DNA of 64,000 nt from Agaribacter marinus (GCF_030160655.1 NZ_BSOT01000005.1:1135546-1199545), one strand, 5' to 3'; numbered from the stretch's first letter, positions 47,076 to 56,172 are shown. Numbers and translations are program-made. Notes: generated from the sequence alone by a model not told the origin.

Positions 47076-49503
47076 TGGACAGATAGCTAGTATTTGCGGG
47101 CCATTCTTGCGCAAATCACTGCGCTTAGTTACTCATCGCTATTTTGCCATGCCACTAATTGCACTTTTACTTGTCAATGCTTGCAATGCAAAACATACGG
47201 CCGATGAAAATGCAATTGAAGCCAAACCCAATCTGCAAAATCTAACACAATATGTAAATCCATTTATTGGCACAAGTAACTTCGGCGCGACGCACCCCGG
47301 CGCACAGTACCCTCATGGCATGGCGTCTGTCGTGCCCTTCAATGTTGCTCATGGTGAACGACAAGGCAATACATTTGAAAAAGATGCTAGCTGGCATTCT
47401 CGTCCATATGTACATGAAAACACGTTTTTAACCGGGTTCAGTCACGTTAATTTAAGCGGTGTGGGCTGTCCTGAATTGGGCACGCTACTTTTAATGCCAA
47501 GCGCCGGTGATTTAGTACTCGACCCCGCAGTGTATGGTAGCACCTACACGGACGAAGTCGCTTCACCAGGTTACTACAGTAACAAATTAACGAAATACAA
47601 CATTAAAACAGAAGTGACAAGTAGCTTACGCACAGGTATTAGCCGATACCATTTTCCAGCAGGGAATAATCACGTTTTGTTTAATATTGGTTTAGGGCTC
47701 ACTAACGAAACTGGCGGAATGATTCAACGTGTTTCGGATACTGAAATTGAGGGCTTTCGTACCATTGGTACCTTTTGTTATCGACCCGAAGATGTTCGCC
47801 CTGTTTACTTTGTTGTGAAGCTAAATAAAACACCAGACCGTTCAGGTGTTTTTAAGAAAATGCCCGCGTTTAAAAACGTAGAAGCGGATTGGGTAAGTTA
47901 TAACGATACATATAAAACATATGAAAATTATCACTCGCCTATGGCGGGTGACGACATTGGCGCTTACTTTTCTTTTACGCATGATGCCCCTAACACCGTT
48001 GAAGTAAAAGTTGGTATATCGTATGTGAGCATGGAAAATGCGCGAGAAAACTTGCATGCTGAGCAAGCAAATTTTGCGTTTAATGACACCAAAATAAAAG
48101 CCGAAACTGCATGGAACAAGTTGTTAAATCGAATTAAGGTGGAAGGCAGTCGACACAATAAACGCCTGTTTTACTCCGCACTTTACCACATGCTGATTCA
48201 TCCCAATATACTTCAAGATGTTAACGGTGAGTACCCTAAAATGGGCGCTCATGAAATAGGTAATACAGGGGGTAAAAATCGATACACCACTTTTTCACTA
48301 TGGGACACCAGCCGGAATGTTCACCCGTTTTTAAGTTTAGTTTACCCTGAATTGCAGTCTGACATGGTCAAGAGCATGTTAAATATGGCGGTAGAAAGCG
48401 GTTGGATGCCTAAGTGGGAACTCCTAAGTATGGAAACCGATGTCATGGTCGGCGATCCTGCCGCGGCCGTCATCGCTGATACTTATTTGCGCGGGATACA
48501 AGACTTTGATATTGAATCTGCCTATGCGTTTTTGACAAAAGCGAGCGATACCGTTGCGAACAACCCCATTAGAAAAGAGAATCCGGACTACAGTGCACTT
48601 GGCTATGTGCCAATAGACGATGAAGATACATGGGGCGGCAGTGTATCGACAAGTTTGGAATATTATGTCGCTGATTACAGTATTTCACAACTTGCAAAGG
48701 CCTTGAATAAACAAGACGATGCAAAGCGTTATTACGCCAAATCATTAGGGTATAAGCATCTGCTTGATACTCAAACGGGCATGTTACGTCCTAAATGGCG
48801 AGATGGCCGTTGGTACTCGCCTTATGACCCCGAATTAGGACGTAACTTTGAACCTGCACCTGGTTACGTTGAAGGCAACGCATGGAATTATCGGTTCTAT
48901 GTACCGCATGATATACCGGGGTTAATCGAGGCACTCGGAGGGAGTAAAGTTTTTTTACAGCAACTTCAAATGTGTTTTGATACGGACAACTATGACATGG
49001 CAAATGAGCCAGATATTACCTACCCCTTTTTGTTTAATTATGTAGCGGGTGAAGCATGGCGCAGTCAACAAAAGGTCGCTGAACTGATCGACAAGTATTT
49101 TCTGGATACGCCAGCGGGACTGCCCGGAAATGACGACGCAGGCACGATGTCAGCCTGGTTAGCATTTAGCATGCTAGGGCTTTATCCAGTGTCGCCAGCA
49201 CATATGGACTATGCTATTGTGACGCCGCAATTTGATCGCATCGAAATTGCCCTCTCTGACAAATATTATCAAGGGAAAAGCTTAGTCATTAAAACTGACT
49301 CTCGGACAAATGAGTCTCAGACAAGTGCTAGGCCTCAGTATATTCAATCCGTCAGCTTCAAAGACCAGACTATTACCAACTACTTTGTAGACCACCACAC
49401 ACTCGTGACAGGTGGCACGCTTAATGTTGTTTTGTCTGACACTCCTGTCAAAAAACAATATGACAATCGAAATGACAACGAAGGCAACTCATATGTTAAA
49501 TAA
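47065..49503 (+). CDS. GH92 alpha-mannosidase lipoprotein (third motif class)
   Basis: 812 residues if started at 47065 inside the end of the previous gene; ATG 47149 (MPLIALLLVNAC) is an alternative. Lipobox VNAC. GH92 marks: LTQYVNPFIGTSNFGATHPGAQYPHGMASVVPF, FSHVNLSGVGCPELG, YVEGNAWNYRFYVPHD and GNDDAGTMSAWLAFSMLGLYP. The HGNEPxHH segment is replaced by MANEPDITYPFLF and there is no GWDW, so a linkage other than alpha-1,2 is expected. The 11-base overlap argues for coupled translation with the preceding GH92. Confidence 0.88.
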   Translation: MKTNGQIASICGPFLRKSLRLVTHRYFAMPLIALLLVNACNAKHTADENAIEAKPNLQNLTQYVNPFIGTSNFGATHPGAQYPHGMASVVPFNVAHGERQGNTFEKDASWHSRPYVHENTFLTGFSHVNLSGVGCPELGTLLLMPSAGDLVLDPAVYGSTYTDEVASPGYYSNKLTKYNIKTEVTSSLRTGISRYHFPAGNNHVLFNIGLGLTNETGGMIQRVSDTEIEGFRTIGTFCYRPEDVRPVYFVVKLNKTPDRSGVFKKMPAFKNVEADWVSYNDTYKTYENYHSPMAGDDIGAYFSFTHDAPNTVEVKVGISYVSMENARENLHAEQANFAFNDTKIKAETAWNKLLNRIKVEGSRHNKRLFYSALYHMLIHPNILQDVNGEYPKMGAHEIGNTGGKNRYTTFSLWDTSRNVHPFLSLVYPELQSDMVKSMLNMAVESGWMPKWELLSMETDVMVGDPAAAVIADTYLRGIQDFDIESAYAFLTKASDTVANNPIRKENPDYSALGYVPIDDEDTWGGSVSTSLEYYVADYSISQLAKALNKQDDAKRYYAKSLGYKHLLDTQTGMLRPKWRDGRWYSPYDPELGRNFEPAPGYVEGNAWNYRFYVPHDIPGLIEALGGSKVFLQQLQMCFDTDNYDMANEPDITYPFLFNYVAGEAWRSQQKVAELIDKYFLDTPAGLPGNDDAGTMSAWLAFSMLGLYPVSPAHMDYAIVTPQFDRIEIALSDKYYQGKSLVIKTDSRTNESQTSARPQYIQSVSFKDQTITNYFVDHHTLVTGGTLNVVLSDTPVKKQYDNRNDNEGNSYVK

Positions 49504-49524
49504 ACTGAGTGTTAGGTGAACTAG

Positions 49525-50280
49525 ATGCGTAATATTGAAGTGTGTCTAGACACGACAAACGCTCGCCAGTTTATTGAAAACCTGTCAGTAGCAATTGATT
49601 GCGGCGTAAAACGCTTTGAACTCTGTACGAACATGCATAAAGACGGTTTAACACCTGACATGTCTACGGTAGAAAGTGCATGTAACTTAATTGCTCGTCA
49701 ATACAGTTTTTCGTCAGCCAATGCGCCTGAAATTGGGGTAATGATTCGCTTGCACAATAATAATTTCACAGTCACGAACAAGCAGCTTATTACTATGGGA
49801 ACACAACTGCAGAATGCCAGTGACGCAGGTGCACAAGGCGTAGTTTTTGGTGTGCTAGACAAACACGGTACGATTGATATTGACGCAATGAAGTACCTAT
49901 GTCACGAAGCGAAAGTACACAGTCTTAACATCGGTATCCATAGAGCATTTGATGTCTTAAAAAATAGCCCAGAGAGAGTAACTTCATTACTTGAATTAGG
50001 TGTTCAACGAATTTTATCCAGTGGCTCTTCATGGCTAAACAAACAAGAGGCAACGATGGGCTTAGCTAACTTAACCGATACGCTGTCAAGGCTACCTATC
50101 GGTGCTCAACTTGTTGTTGCCGGAGGGGTAAATGCCGACAATGCATGTATTATAGAGAGCAATCTAATTAAAGCTGCGCGCAATACTCATCAGCTTTGGT
50201 TACACGCTTATTCTGGTGTATTGTCAAACCATAAACTCTGCCCAATACTTACACGAAAACTTGTTAATCCGCTGTGCTAA
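49525..50280 (+). CDS. cutC: CutC family protein (TIM barrel)
   Basis: 251 residues. The family pattern is clear: RNIEVCLDTTNARQFIENLSVAIDCGVKRFELCTNMHKDGLTPD at the start (the form 'E.C..s...A..A...GAdRiELC..l..GGlTPs'), MIRLHNNNFTVT, DAGAQGVVFGVLDKHGTIDIDAM, IHRAFDVLKN and GVQRILSSGSSW. CutC was once linked to copper homeostasis, but its true role is not established. Here it is the last gene of the glycan arm, 21 bases after GH92, so it is likely cotranscribed and may act on a sugar intermediate; that is inference. No signal peptide. Confidence 0.85.
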   Translation: MRNIEVCLDTTNARQFIENLSVAIDCGVKRFELCTNMHKDGLTPDMSTVESACNLIARQYSFSSANAPEIGVMIRLHNNNFTVTNKQLITMGTQLQNASDAGAQGVVFGVLDKHGTIDIDAMKYLCHEAKVHSLNIGIHRAFDVLKNSPERVTSLLELGVQRILSSGSSWLNKQEATMGLANLTDTLSRLPIGAQLVVAGGVNADNACIIESNLIKAARNTHQLWLHAYSGVLSNHKLCPILTRKLVNPLC

Positions 50281-50384
50281 CTGAACAAATATTTAGCTTG
50301 CGTTAATGATCGAACAGTAAGATAAATAATGCGTTTAATGGCTAAGAATAATTTGTATCCAAACATACCCAATGATAGAATGTG

Positions 50385-50406
50385 CCGCCGCATAAATCTG
50401 CGGTGG
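50385..50406 (+). other. GC-rich hairpin downstream of cutC
   Basis: CCGCCGCA, loop TAAATC, TGCGGTGG: 8 bp with one G-T pair. No T run follows, so this could be an mRNA end-stabilising stem for the cutC transcript or part of the rplY leader. The 250-base gap holds no gene I can support. Confidence 0.45.
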
Positions 50407-50497
50407 AAATTAACGACGTTTATACCGGTACCAATGCATATATTCACGATTAATTTAAATAAAAGCATAAACAGAGTAGCGGGTAAGCAAAACAATA

Positions 50498-50520
50498 TGT
50501 GATTTGGTCGCAAAATCACA
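50498..50520 (+). other. Hairpin in the rplY leader
   Basis: TGTGATTT, loop GGTCGCA, AAATCACA: a perfect 8-bp stem that ends about 14 bases before the Shine-Dalgarno GGAG of rplY. It could influence rplY translation. It is too long in spacing for a CRP site. Confidence 0.4.
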
Positions 50521-50544
50521 TTCACATTTTACTTGGAGACAATT

Positions 50545-51180
50545 ATGTCTGATGCAATTTTTACTTTGGACGCAGAAGTCCGTACTGATTTAGGGAAAGG
50601 TGCGAGCCGCCGCCTACGTCATACAGGAAAGGTACCTGCGATCATTTATGGTGCTGGCAAAGAGCCTGTAGCACTTACACTTGAACACAACAAAGTTATT
50701 CAAGCACAAGAGTTTGAAGCTTTTTATTCTCACGTACTGACTATCAATATCGACGGCAAGCCTGTTGAAGCGTTAGTAAAAGATATGCAACGTCACCCGT
50801 TTAAACCAAAAGTAACACACATTGATTTTCAACGTATTGTTGCAGGTGAAAAACTTCACACTAATGTACCCGTGCATTTTATTAACGAAGATGCATGTAA
50901 AGGTATTAAGTTAGAAGGCGGTCACGCTGAACATCACGTGAATGATATTGAAGTCACATGTTTACCAAAAGACTTACCTGAGTTTATCGAAGTAGACTTA
51001 GCTGAGGTTGCTTTAGGCCAAACGCTTCACCTTTCTGACATCACCTTGCCTAGTGGCGTTGAGTCTGTAGAGCTTTCTAAAGGCGAAGACCATGACCTAG
51101 CGGTTGTAACGGTTAAAGCAGCTAAAGGCGGCGCAGCAGAAAGCGACGACGAAGCTGATGCAGAGGGTACTGAGGACTAA
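50545..51180 (+). CDS. rplY: 50S ribosomal protein L25, CTC type
   Basis: About 211 residues from ATG 50545 ([25 protein letters not shown]), with GGAG upstream; an in-frame ATG 4 codons earlier is less likely. The N-terminal L25 domain binds 5S rRNA; the longer form has a second beta domain (TL5/CTC type, residues ~95-190), and ends in a very acidic tail ([13 protein letters not shown]). [14 protein letters not shown] and HIDFQRI are family segments. Three bases before pth. In many related bacteria this gene follows prs directly. Confidence 0.94.
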   Translation: MSDAIFTLDAEVRTDLGKGASRRLRHTGKVPAIIYGAGKEPVALTLEHNKVIQAQEFEAFYSHVLTINIDGKPVEALVKDMQRHPFKPKVTHIDFQRIVAGEKLHTNVPVHFINEDACKGIKLEGGHAEHHVNDIEVTCLPKDLPEFIEVDLAEVALGQTLHLSDITLPSGVESVELSKGEDHDLAVVTVKAAKGGAAESDDEADAEGTED

Positions 51181-51183
51181 TCA

Positions 51184-51777
51184 GTGTCGACTTTGCAGTT
51201 GATTGTGGGTCTGGGTAATCCAGGCCCCGAATATAAAGATACGAGGCACAACGCGGGTGCCATTTTTGTAGAAAACTTAGCCTCACGCTTCAACGTACCA
51301 ATGAAGTTCGACGCTAAGTTTTTTGGTTTTACTGGCCGCTTTACTTTGCATGGTCAAGATATTCGACTGCTTATTCCTACGACCTATATGAATAAAAGTG
51401 GTCAAGCCGTAGGGGCAATGTGTCGTTTTTATAAAATTCCCAAAGAGTCGATACTGGTCGCCTTTGATGAATTAGACTTTGAGCCTGGCGTAGCTAAATT
51501 TAAAATAGGCGGCAGCTCTAGTCAGAACGGTATTAGAGATATTGTAAAATCTTTAGCGAATGAAAAAGACTTTCTTCGATTACGCATTGGTATTGGCCAT
51601 CCTGGGCATAAATCAAAAGTCACAGGGCATGTATTAAGCAAAGCACCAGTCAAAGAACACGAAAACATACTCGCCGCCATCGATGAAGCCATGCGGTGCG
51701 TAGAAATACTTTTAACACAAGATTTAGTGAAAGCGCAGCAGCGCTTACATTCATTTAAAGCAGAATACAATATATAG
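51184..51777 (+). CDS. pth: Peptidyl-tRNA hydrolase
   Basis: 197 residues, GTG start. [28 protein letters not shown] carries the catalytic His of [18 protein letters not shown] carries the Asn ligand; [28 protein letters not shown] has the catalytic Asp and the loop that is normally 'GGGHNGL', here GSSSQNGI. Releases peptides from stalled peptidyl-tRNA. Follows rplY by three bases and precedes ychF by nine: a three-gene operon. Confidence 0.93.
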   Translation: MSTLQLIVGLGNPGPEYKDTRHNAGAIFVENLASRFNVPMKFDAKFFGFTGRFTLHGQDIRLLIPTTYMNKSGQAVGAMCRFYKIPKESILVAFDELDFEPGVAKFKIGGSSSQNGIRDIVKSLANEKDFLRLRIGIGHPGHKSKVTGHVLSKAPVKEHENILAAIDEAMRCVEILLTQDLVKAQQRLHSFKAEYNI

Positions 51778-51786
51778 GGTCCAAAC

Positions 51787-52878
51787 ATGGGATTTAAATG
51801 TGGCATTGTCGGCCTTCCTAACGTCGGTAAATCAACTCTTTTTAATGCACTTACAAAAGCGGGCATTGAAGCAGCTAACTTTCCATTTTGTACCATCGAA
51901 CCCAATACAGGTGTCGTTCCCGTACCGGACACTCGTTTAGATAAACTTTCGGCTATTGTAAATCCGCAAAAAGTAATACCAACGTCAATGGAGTTTGTTG
52001 ATATTGCAGGATTAGTCGCCGGCGCATCAAAAGGCGAAGGTCTAGGGAATAAGTTCTTAGCGAATATCCGCGAGACAGACGCTATCGGGCATGTTGTGCG
52101 TTGCTTTGATGACCCGAATATTGTACACGTTGCTGGTAAGGTTAACCCTGCCGAAGACATTGACGTAATAAACACCGAGCTTGCGTTAGCCGATTTAGAA
52201 ACTACCGAAAAAGCGATGATACGTGTAGGTAAACGCGCAAAAGGCGGCGATGCCGAGGCTAAGTTTGAATTAAAAGTATTAGAGAAGCTTTTGCCGCACC
52301 TTAACGAGGGAGGTCTACTTCGCGCAGTTGACCTGACAAAAGAAGAACATGCAGCCATCAGCTACATGAACTTTTTAACCCTTAAACCAACAATGTATGT
52401 TGCCAACGTTAACGAAGAAGGCTTTGAAAACAATCCTTATCTCGACCAAGTAAAAGCCATTGCAGCGGCTGAAAATGCCGTGGTCGTTAGCGTTTGTGCA
52501 GCAATAGAATCAGACATTGCAGAATTAGACGAAGAAGACAAAGCTGACTTTATGGAAGAGCTTGGCTTAGAAGAGCCGGGCCTAAATAGAGTTATCCGTG
52601 CAGGTTACGAGTTACTAACCCTGCAAACCTATTTTACTGCTGGCGTTAAAGAAGTGCGTGCTTGGACCTACCCTACTGGTGCAACTGCGCCTCAAGCAGC
52701 AGGAAAAATACATACAGATTTCGAAAAAGGCTTCATCCGAGCTGAAATCGTAGGTTATGACGATTACATTGAGTTTAACGGAGAGCAAGGCGCAAAAGAC
52801 GCCGGAAAATGGCGTTTAGAAGGTAAAGAATATATCGTTAAAGATGGCGATGTGATTCATTTTAGGTTCAATGTATAA
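51787..52878 (+). CDS. ychF: Redox-regulated ATPase YchF (Obg-like)
   Basis: 363 residues. P-loop [15 protein letters not shown], the switch region with [26 protein letters not shown], and the NVNEEGF segment, an atypical G4 (NxxE) that makes YchF prefer ATP over GTP. A coiled-coil insert follows, and the C-terminal TGS-like domain ends [18 protein letters not shown]. It binds ribosomes and is linked to oxidative-stress response. No other members of a Obg set here. Confidence 0.96.
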   Translation: MGFKCGIVGLPNVGKSTLFNALTKAGIEAANFPFCTIEPNTGVVPVPDTRLDKLSAIVNPQKVIPTSMEFVDIAGLVAGASKGEGLGNKFLANIRETDAIGHVVRCFDDPNIVHVAGKVNPAEDIDVINTELALADLETTEKAMIRVGKRAKGGDAEAKFELKVLEKLLPHLNEGGLLRAVDLTKEEHAAISYMNFLTLKPTMYVANVNEEGFENNPYLDQVKAIAAAENAVVVSVCAAIESDIAELDEEDKADFMEELGLEEPGLNRVIRAGYELLTLQTYFTAGVKEVRAWTYPTGATAPQAAGKIHTDFEKGFIRAEIVGYDDYIEFNGEQGAKDAGKWRLEGKEYIVKDGDVIHFRFNV

Positions 52879-52938
52879 ACCATTATAGTTTTCCGTTAGA
52901 TAAAACATTAAGAAAAATATGTAGTAAAACAAAAAGTG

Positions 52939-53634
52939 TTAAAGCTTTAGTTGCGCTACATATGCTTCTAGACTAATTTCATTGTTCTCAGCAGGTAAGT
53001 GAGGGAGATGGTCTGAGCTAATACATGTTAGACCTTGAATGCGGTCTAAGCGAAACTCTCGATAATCATTCCGCATAAAACACCATGCAACAAGTGTCCA
53101 TGTTTTCCCCCAATGTACTAAGCCGAGCGGAATAACCATGCGTGTAGATTGTGTTGTATCAGCCCTCTCATATACCATGTTAAGCCCACACTTATTCGCA
53201 ATTGCCTCACGTATTACAATGGAGTGCTGCGCAGAAATCGACTCTATGTAGTATTCTGGTATCAGCACAGTATGCTGCATTCGTGTTTGTTTTAATCGCT
53301 CAGGAAGCACAGCCTCAATTTTAACCCGAGCTTGTTCTGCAGCGATAGCTAAGGCCTTGTCCGTCCACCCTTTAACCATCTTCAAACCTAATTGAATCGC
53401 TAAAAGCTCTTCCGACGTAAACATGATGGGCGGTATATCTGCACCTGATTTCAGCATATAGCCCACACCGGCTTCTCCCTCAATAGGTAAACCCGTATCA
53501 ATAAGTAACTGAATATCTCGGTAAACCGTTCGCTCAGATATTTCTAGCGTCTCGGCAAGTTGGCGCGCTGTGATCACAGTGCGCCTTCCTTTTAAAAGAG
53601 AAATTAATGTTAATAGGCGGTCAGCTTTAGCCAC
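52939..53634 (-). CDS. YafY-type HTH/WYL-domain transcriptional regulator
   Basis: About 231 residues from a GTG at 53634, which lies inside the last codons of the upstream gene; longer frames run into that gene. DeoR-like winged helix: ADRLLTLISLLKGRRTVITARQLAETLEISERTVYRDIQLLIDTGLPIEGEAGVGYML. The WYL domain is in VHWGKTWTLVAWCFMRNDYREFRLDRIQGL (the W-Y-L positions are somewhat changed, with the 'REFRLDRI' core kept). Likely regulates the overlapping ABM-like gene and itself, using the palindrome at 53980. Confidence 0.85.
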   Translation of the reverse strand: MAKADRLLTLISLLKGRRTVITARQLAETLEISERTVYRDIQLLIDTGLPIEGEAGVGYMLKSGADIPPIMFTSEELLAIQLGLKMVKGWTDKALAIAAEQARVKIEAVLPERLKQTRMQHTVLIPEYYIESISAQHSIVIREAIANKCGLNMVYERADTTQSTRMVIPLGLVHWGKTWTLVAWCFMRNDYREFRLDRIQGLTCISSDHLPHLPAENNEISLEAYVAQLKL

Positions 53635-53953
53635 AATTTTCCATTTCACTGAATGGAGAATCAAGCAAAACATCTGCATGCAACATGCTCGTTGAGCTTT
53701 CATCTATCAATGACATAAGCATCTGACAGCAAGGTAAGGTCATAAATTTTTCTTGCGCATTTTTTGCCGCAAGCGCGTTTTCCCAATAAACAATATCTAA
53801 CCACTGCTTTGACTCCTTTTGAAAACAAAGCGATCGATAAACAAATCCGTCAAAATGCTTAATTTCCTGCATCACTTTGTCATTCGCCTCGATGACTTGC
53901 GCTTGAGTAACCCCTTCTTTGGACGTAAAAGTAACAAGTTCTAATGTTTGCAT
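53627..53953 (-). CDS. Small ABM-like (dimeric alpha/beta barrel) protein
   Basis: 108 residues. The pattern TLELVTFTSKEGVTQAQVIEANDKVMQEIKHFDGFVYRSLCFQKESKQWLDIVYWENALAAKNAQEKFM resembles antibiotic biosynthesis monooxygenase-like or related stress-response barrel domains (QEIKHFDGFVYR and WLDIVYWEN). No catalytic residue can be named. Translationally coupled to the WYL regulator through an overlapping stop/start (ATTGTGGCTAA). A regulator-target pair is the simplest reading. Unrelated enzymes of this fold exist, so the function stays open. Confidence 0.7.
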   Translation of the reverse strand: MQTLELVTFTSKEGVTQAQVIEANDKVMQEIKHFDGFVYRSLCFQKESKQWLDIVYWENALAAKNAQEKFMTLPCCQMLMSLIDESSTSMLHADVLLDSPFSEMENCG

Positions 53954-53979
53954 TGTGTAATCCTTATTTAATTATATAA

Positions 53980-54001
53980 CACTTCTGTTGTTTCAGAAGT
54001 G
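53980..54001 (-). promoter_or_regulatory. Palindromic operator candidate upstream of ABM-like/WYL operon
   Basis: CACTTCTG, six-base centre, CAGAAGTG: perfect 8-bp arms, ending about 27 bases before the ATG at 53953. It is well placed as an operator for the WYL regulator encoded in the operon. Confidence 0.55.
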
Positions 54002-54018
54002 AGTATTATTAAATAGGC

Positions 54019-54041
54019 CTCCTGACAACCAATGTCAGGAG
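54019..54041. other. Perfect 9-bp hairpin CTCCTGACA/TGTCAGGAG
   Basis: Five-base loop, no T run. It lies between the divergent ABM-like gene and the beta-helix gene; could be a second protein site or an RNA hairpin in the leader of the latter. Confidence 0.45.
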
Positions 54042-54181
54042 TAGCATCGTGGACAACATATTTTCAATATTTCTAACATCTAGTATAAAAATTAACACCT
54101 TTATTTTTGCTGTCATCGTCTACACTTATTTGCGCTTGTAAGCACTTTGGCCTAACAACGCATCTAACTTGGAGTTTTGAT

Positions 54182-56152
54182 ATGAACCTCTCTATTTTGT
54201 CAACGGGGCTTGTAGTAACGACACTTACTATTTTGCCTAACGCTACAACACTTGCCGCATCTGATACCTTAGCTTGTACACTGACCGAAAATACTTGTGA
54301 CCAGATTTTATCCGCGCAAGAAGACCAATTCCTAGTATTAATGAATCAAGAGCTTGCAGGTGCACGTATATGCTTAGCTGCGGGCCGTTATAAAGGCTTG
54401 TATGTCTATAATGTTCAAGGTAGTGCAGAAGAACCTGTCACAATAACGAATTGTGGCGGCAAAGTAACACTCGATGGTAAAAGTGAAACTGGCAGTGGTG
54501 CAGGTATCATGAACTCTCGTTACATTCGACTAACCGGTAGCGGCGTTGACAACATCGAATACGGAATACGTATTATAGATTCAGGCGCACATGGCGTGAA
54601 TGCAGATTTAGGCACACGAGACTTTGACGTAGACCGAGTTGAAGTTTCTGGTGGATATTCAGGTATTTCAGTAAGAACTTACCCACAATGTGACGGAAGC
54701 TTTACCCGAGAAAACTGGTCACTCGAAAATGTAAAAGTTAACAACAACTACGTGCATGACGTTAGCGGCGAAGGTTTATACATTGGGACGTCTCACTATC
54801 ATATGTCCCCTACCCCCATATGCCCAGATTCAAACTATCTGGAGGCAGCAAGCAAAAATATTACTGTACATAACAACAAGATTGAGGATGTAGGGCGTGA
54901 CGGTATACAAATCGGAGGCGGAATAGAAGGCGTTAATGTATTTAACAATACCATTGAACGCTATGCCTTATCAGGCGATTATGGTCACATCGGCGGCATT
55001 CAGATTAATCCTGGAACAGTCGGTAGTTTTCATTCCAATTGGATTGAAGCGTTAAGCGGCGATACCAAAGCAAACGCCATACAATATGCTGGAGGAGACG
55101 CAAGCGATGTTAATATATACAACAACGTTATGATCGGTGCTGAAACGGCCTTCTTATCATTAGGTAGAATGAGTAACCCTAATCATGAAGTAAGCGTAAT
55201 AAACAACACCATTGTTAACTCATCAAAGCTATTTTATTTATTCTGTCCCGAAAGCACCATTGAAAATTTTACGTTTAAAAATAACATTTTTGCGGGTTAC
55301 CAAACCATTGGCGATAATTACTGGGCAGACTATCAAAAAATTGTTGGGAACGACAAACTTGAAAACTGTTGGGTCAATGGACAAATTCCTTTTCCAACAA
55401 ATAACGAAACAGATTACCACTTTTCCGCCAATCTATTTTTTGCTGATGCAAACAGCGCACAATTTATGCACTTAGACGACTACGATTTTCGTTTATCAGA
55501 CGATTCACCGGCAATTAATGCGGGAGAAGACTATTCATGGCTAATAGAATACGACTATGTTGGTGAACCAAGAAATTCAGCATCAATCGATATGGGTGCT
55601 TACGCATATCAAGCGGAAGTGATATCCCTCACTTATAAAGTTAATTTTGAAGGTGAAGACTCCGAAGATGGATGGAATGCGCTACCGCTGACTTTTTATG
55701 ATACGTCTGTTGTCTCAATATGGGATGAAACAGGCACTAGTAACATTGGCGTAGCAATAACATCGCATTTTTGTGGAGGAAAAAGCGCTTGGGGATATAT
55801 AGTCACGCCAGAAGACCCGATCGTTATGCCAAACGACGTATTAAACTCTTTTTGGTATACCTGCTCAGATCAAGTAGGTGAAATCACGCTTTCTGGATTA
55901 GTCCCAAACACTCAATACACCTTGTCGCTTATTGGCAGCCGCTTAGCTAGTGATACTCGGATTACCCGATACAGCGTAAATCAACACCAACAAGACATTG
56001 TCGTTTCAAATAATAACGACACTGTTGCAGTTTTTGAAGATATGAGTTCACATGATGGTGTTATTAAAATAACCGTAGAGAATCAAGACAATGATAGCGG
56101 CAACGCATATGGCTATATCAACGGTTTAGTTATTCATTCAACAGTCGAATAA
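54182..56152 (+). CDS. Secreted right-handed beta-helix protein (polysaccharide lyase-like)
   Basis: About 656 residues from ATG 54182 (GGAG 8 bases upstream; the frame also reaches 54107). Signal peptide MNLSILSTGLVVTTLTILPNATTLAA. The core (to residue ~470) has many helix rungs such as NITVHNNKIEDVGRDGIQIGG, VNVFNNTIERYAL, VSVINNTIVNSS, FTFKNNIFAGYQ and ends DDSPAINAGEDY..DMGAYAYQ, the usual end of parallel beta-helix proteins (chondroitinase-B/alginate lyase-like or mannuronan epimerase-like folds). The last ~180 residues are a separate beta-rich domain beginning YKVNFEGEDSEDGWN. It is not evidently part of the N-glycan locus. Substrate unknown; catalytic residues not identified. Confidence 0.75.
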   Translation: MNLSILSTGLVVTTLTILPNATTLAASDTLACTLTENTCDQILSAQEDQFLVLMNQELAGARICLAAGRYKGLYVYNVQGSAEEPVTITNCGGKVTLDGKSETGSGAGIMNSRYIRLTGSGVDNIEYGIRIIDSGAHGVNADLGTRDFDVDRVEVSGGYSGISVRTYPQCDGSFTRENWSLENVKVNNNYVHDVSGEGLYIGTSHYHMSPTPICPDSNYLEAASKNITVHNNKIEDVGRDGIQIGGGIEGVNVFNNTIERYALSGDYGHIGGIQINPGTVGSFHSNWIEALSGDTKANAIQYAGGDASDVNIYNNVMIGAETAFLSLGRMSNPNHEVSVINNTIVNSSKLFYLFCPESTIENFTFKNNIFAGYQTIGDNYWADYQKIVGNDKLENCWVNGQIPFPTNNETDYHFSANLFFADANSAQFMHLDDYDFRLSDDSPAINAGEDYSWLIEYDYVGEPRNSASIDMGAYAYQAEVISLTYKVNFEGEDSEDGWNALPLTFYDTSVVSIWDETGTSNIGVAITSHFCGGKSAWGYIVTPEDPIVMPNDVLNSFWYTCSDQVGEITLSGLVPNTQYTLSLIGSRLASDTRITRYSVNQHQQDIVVSNNNDTVAVFEDMSSHDGVIKITVENQDNDSGNAYGYINGLVIHSTVE

Positions 56153-56172
56153 TCATATAGAAATAGGCGTTT

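Noticed and set aside
50498-50520. CRP site before rplY (TGTGAT...ATCACA)
   Set aside because: The arms are 11-13 bases apart instead of 6, so it does not fit the CRP 16-22 bp pattern; better described as a hairpin.
50277-50525. 82-residue minus-strand frame between cutC and rplY
   Set aside because: No start context, odd composition, and it overlaps hairpins and the rplY leader. Treated as noise.
19100-50545. Mobile element ends of the glycan island
   Set aside because: I looked for transposase, integrase or tRNA fragments at both edges and saw none, so I do not call a mobile element.
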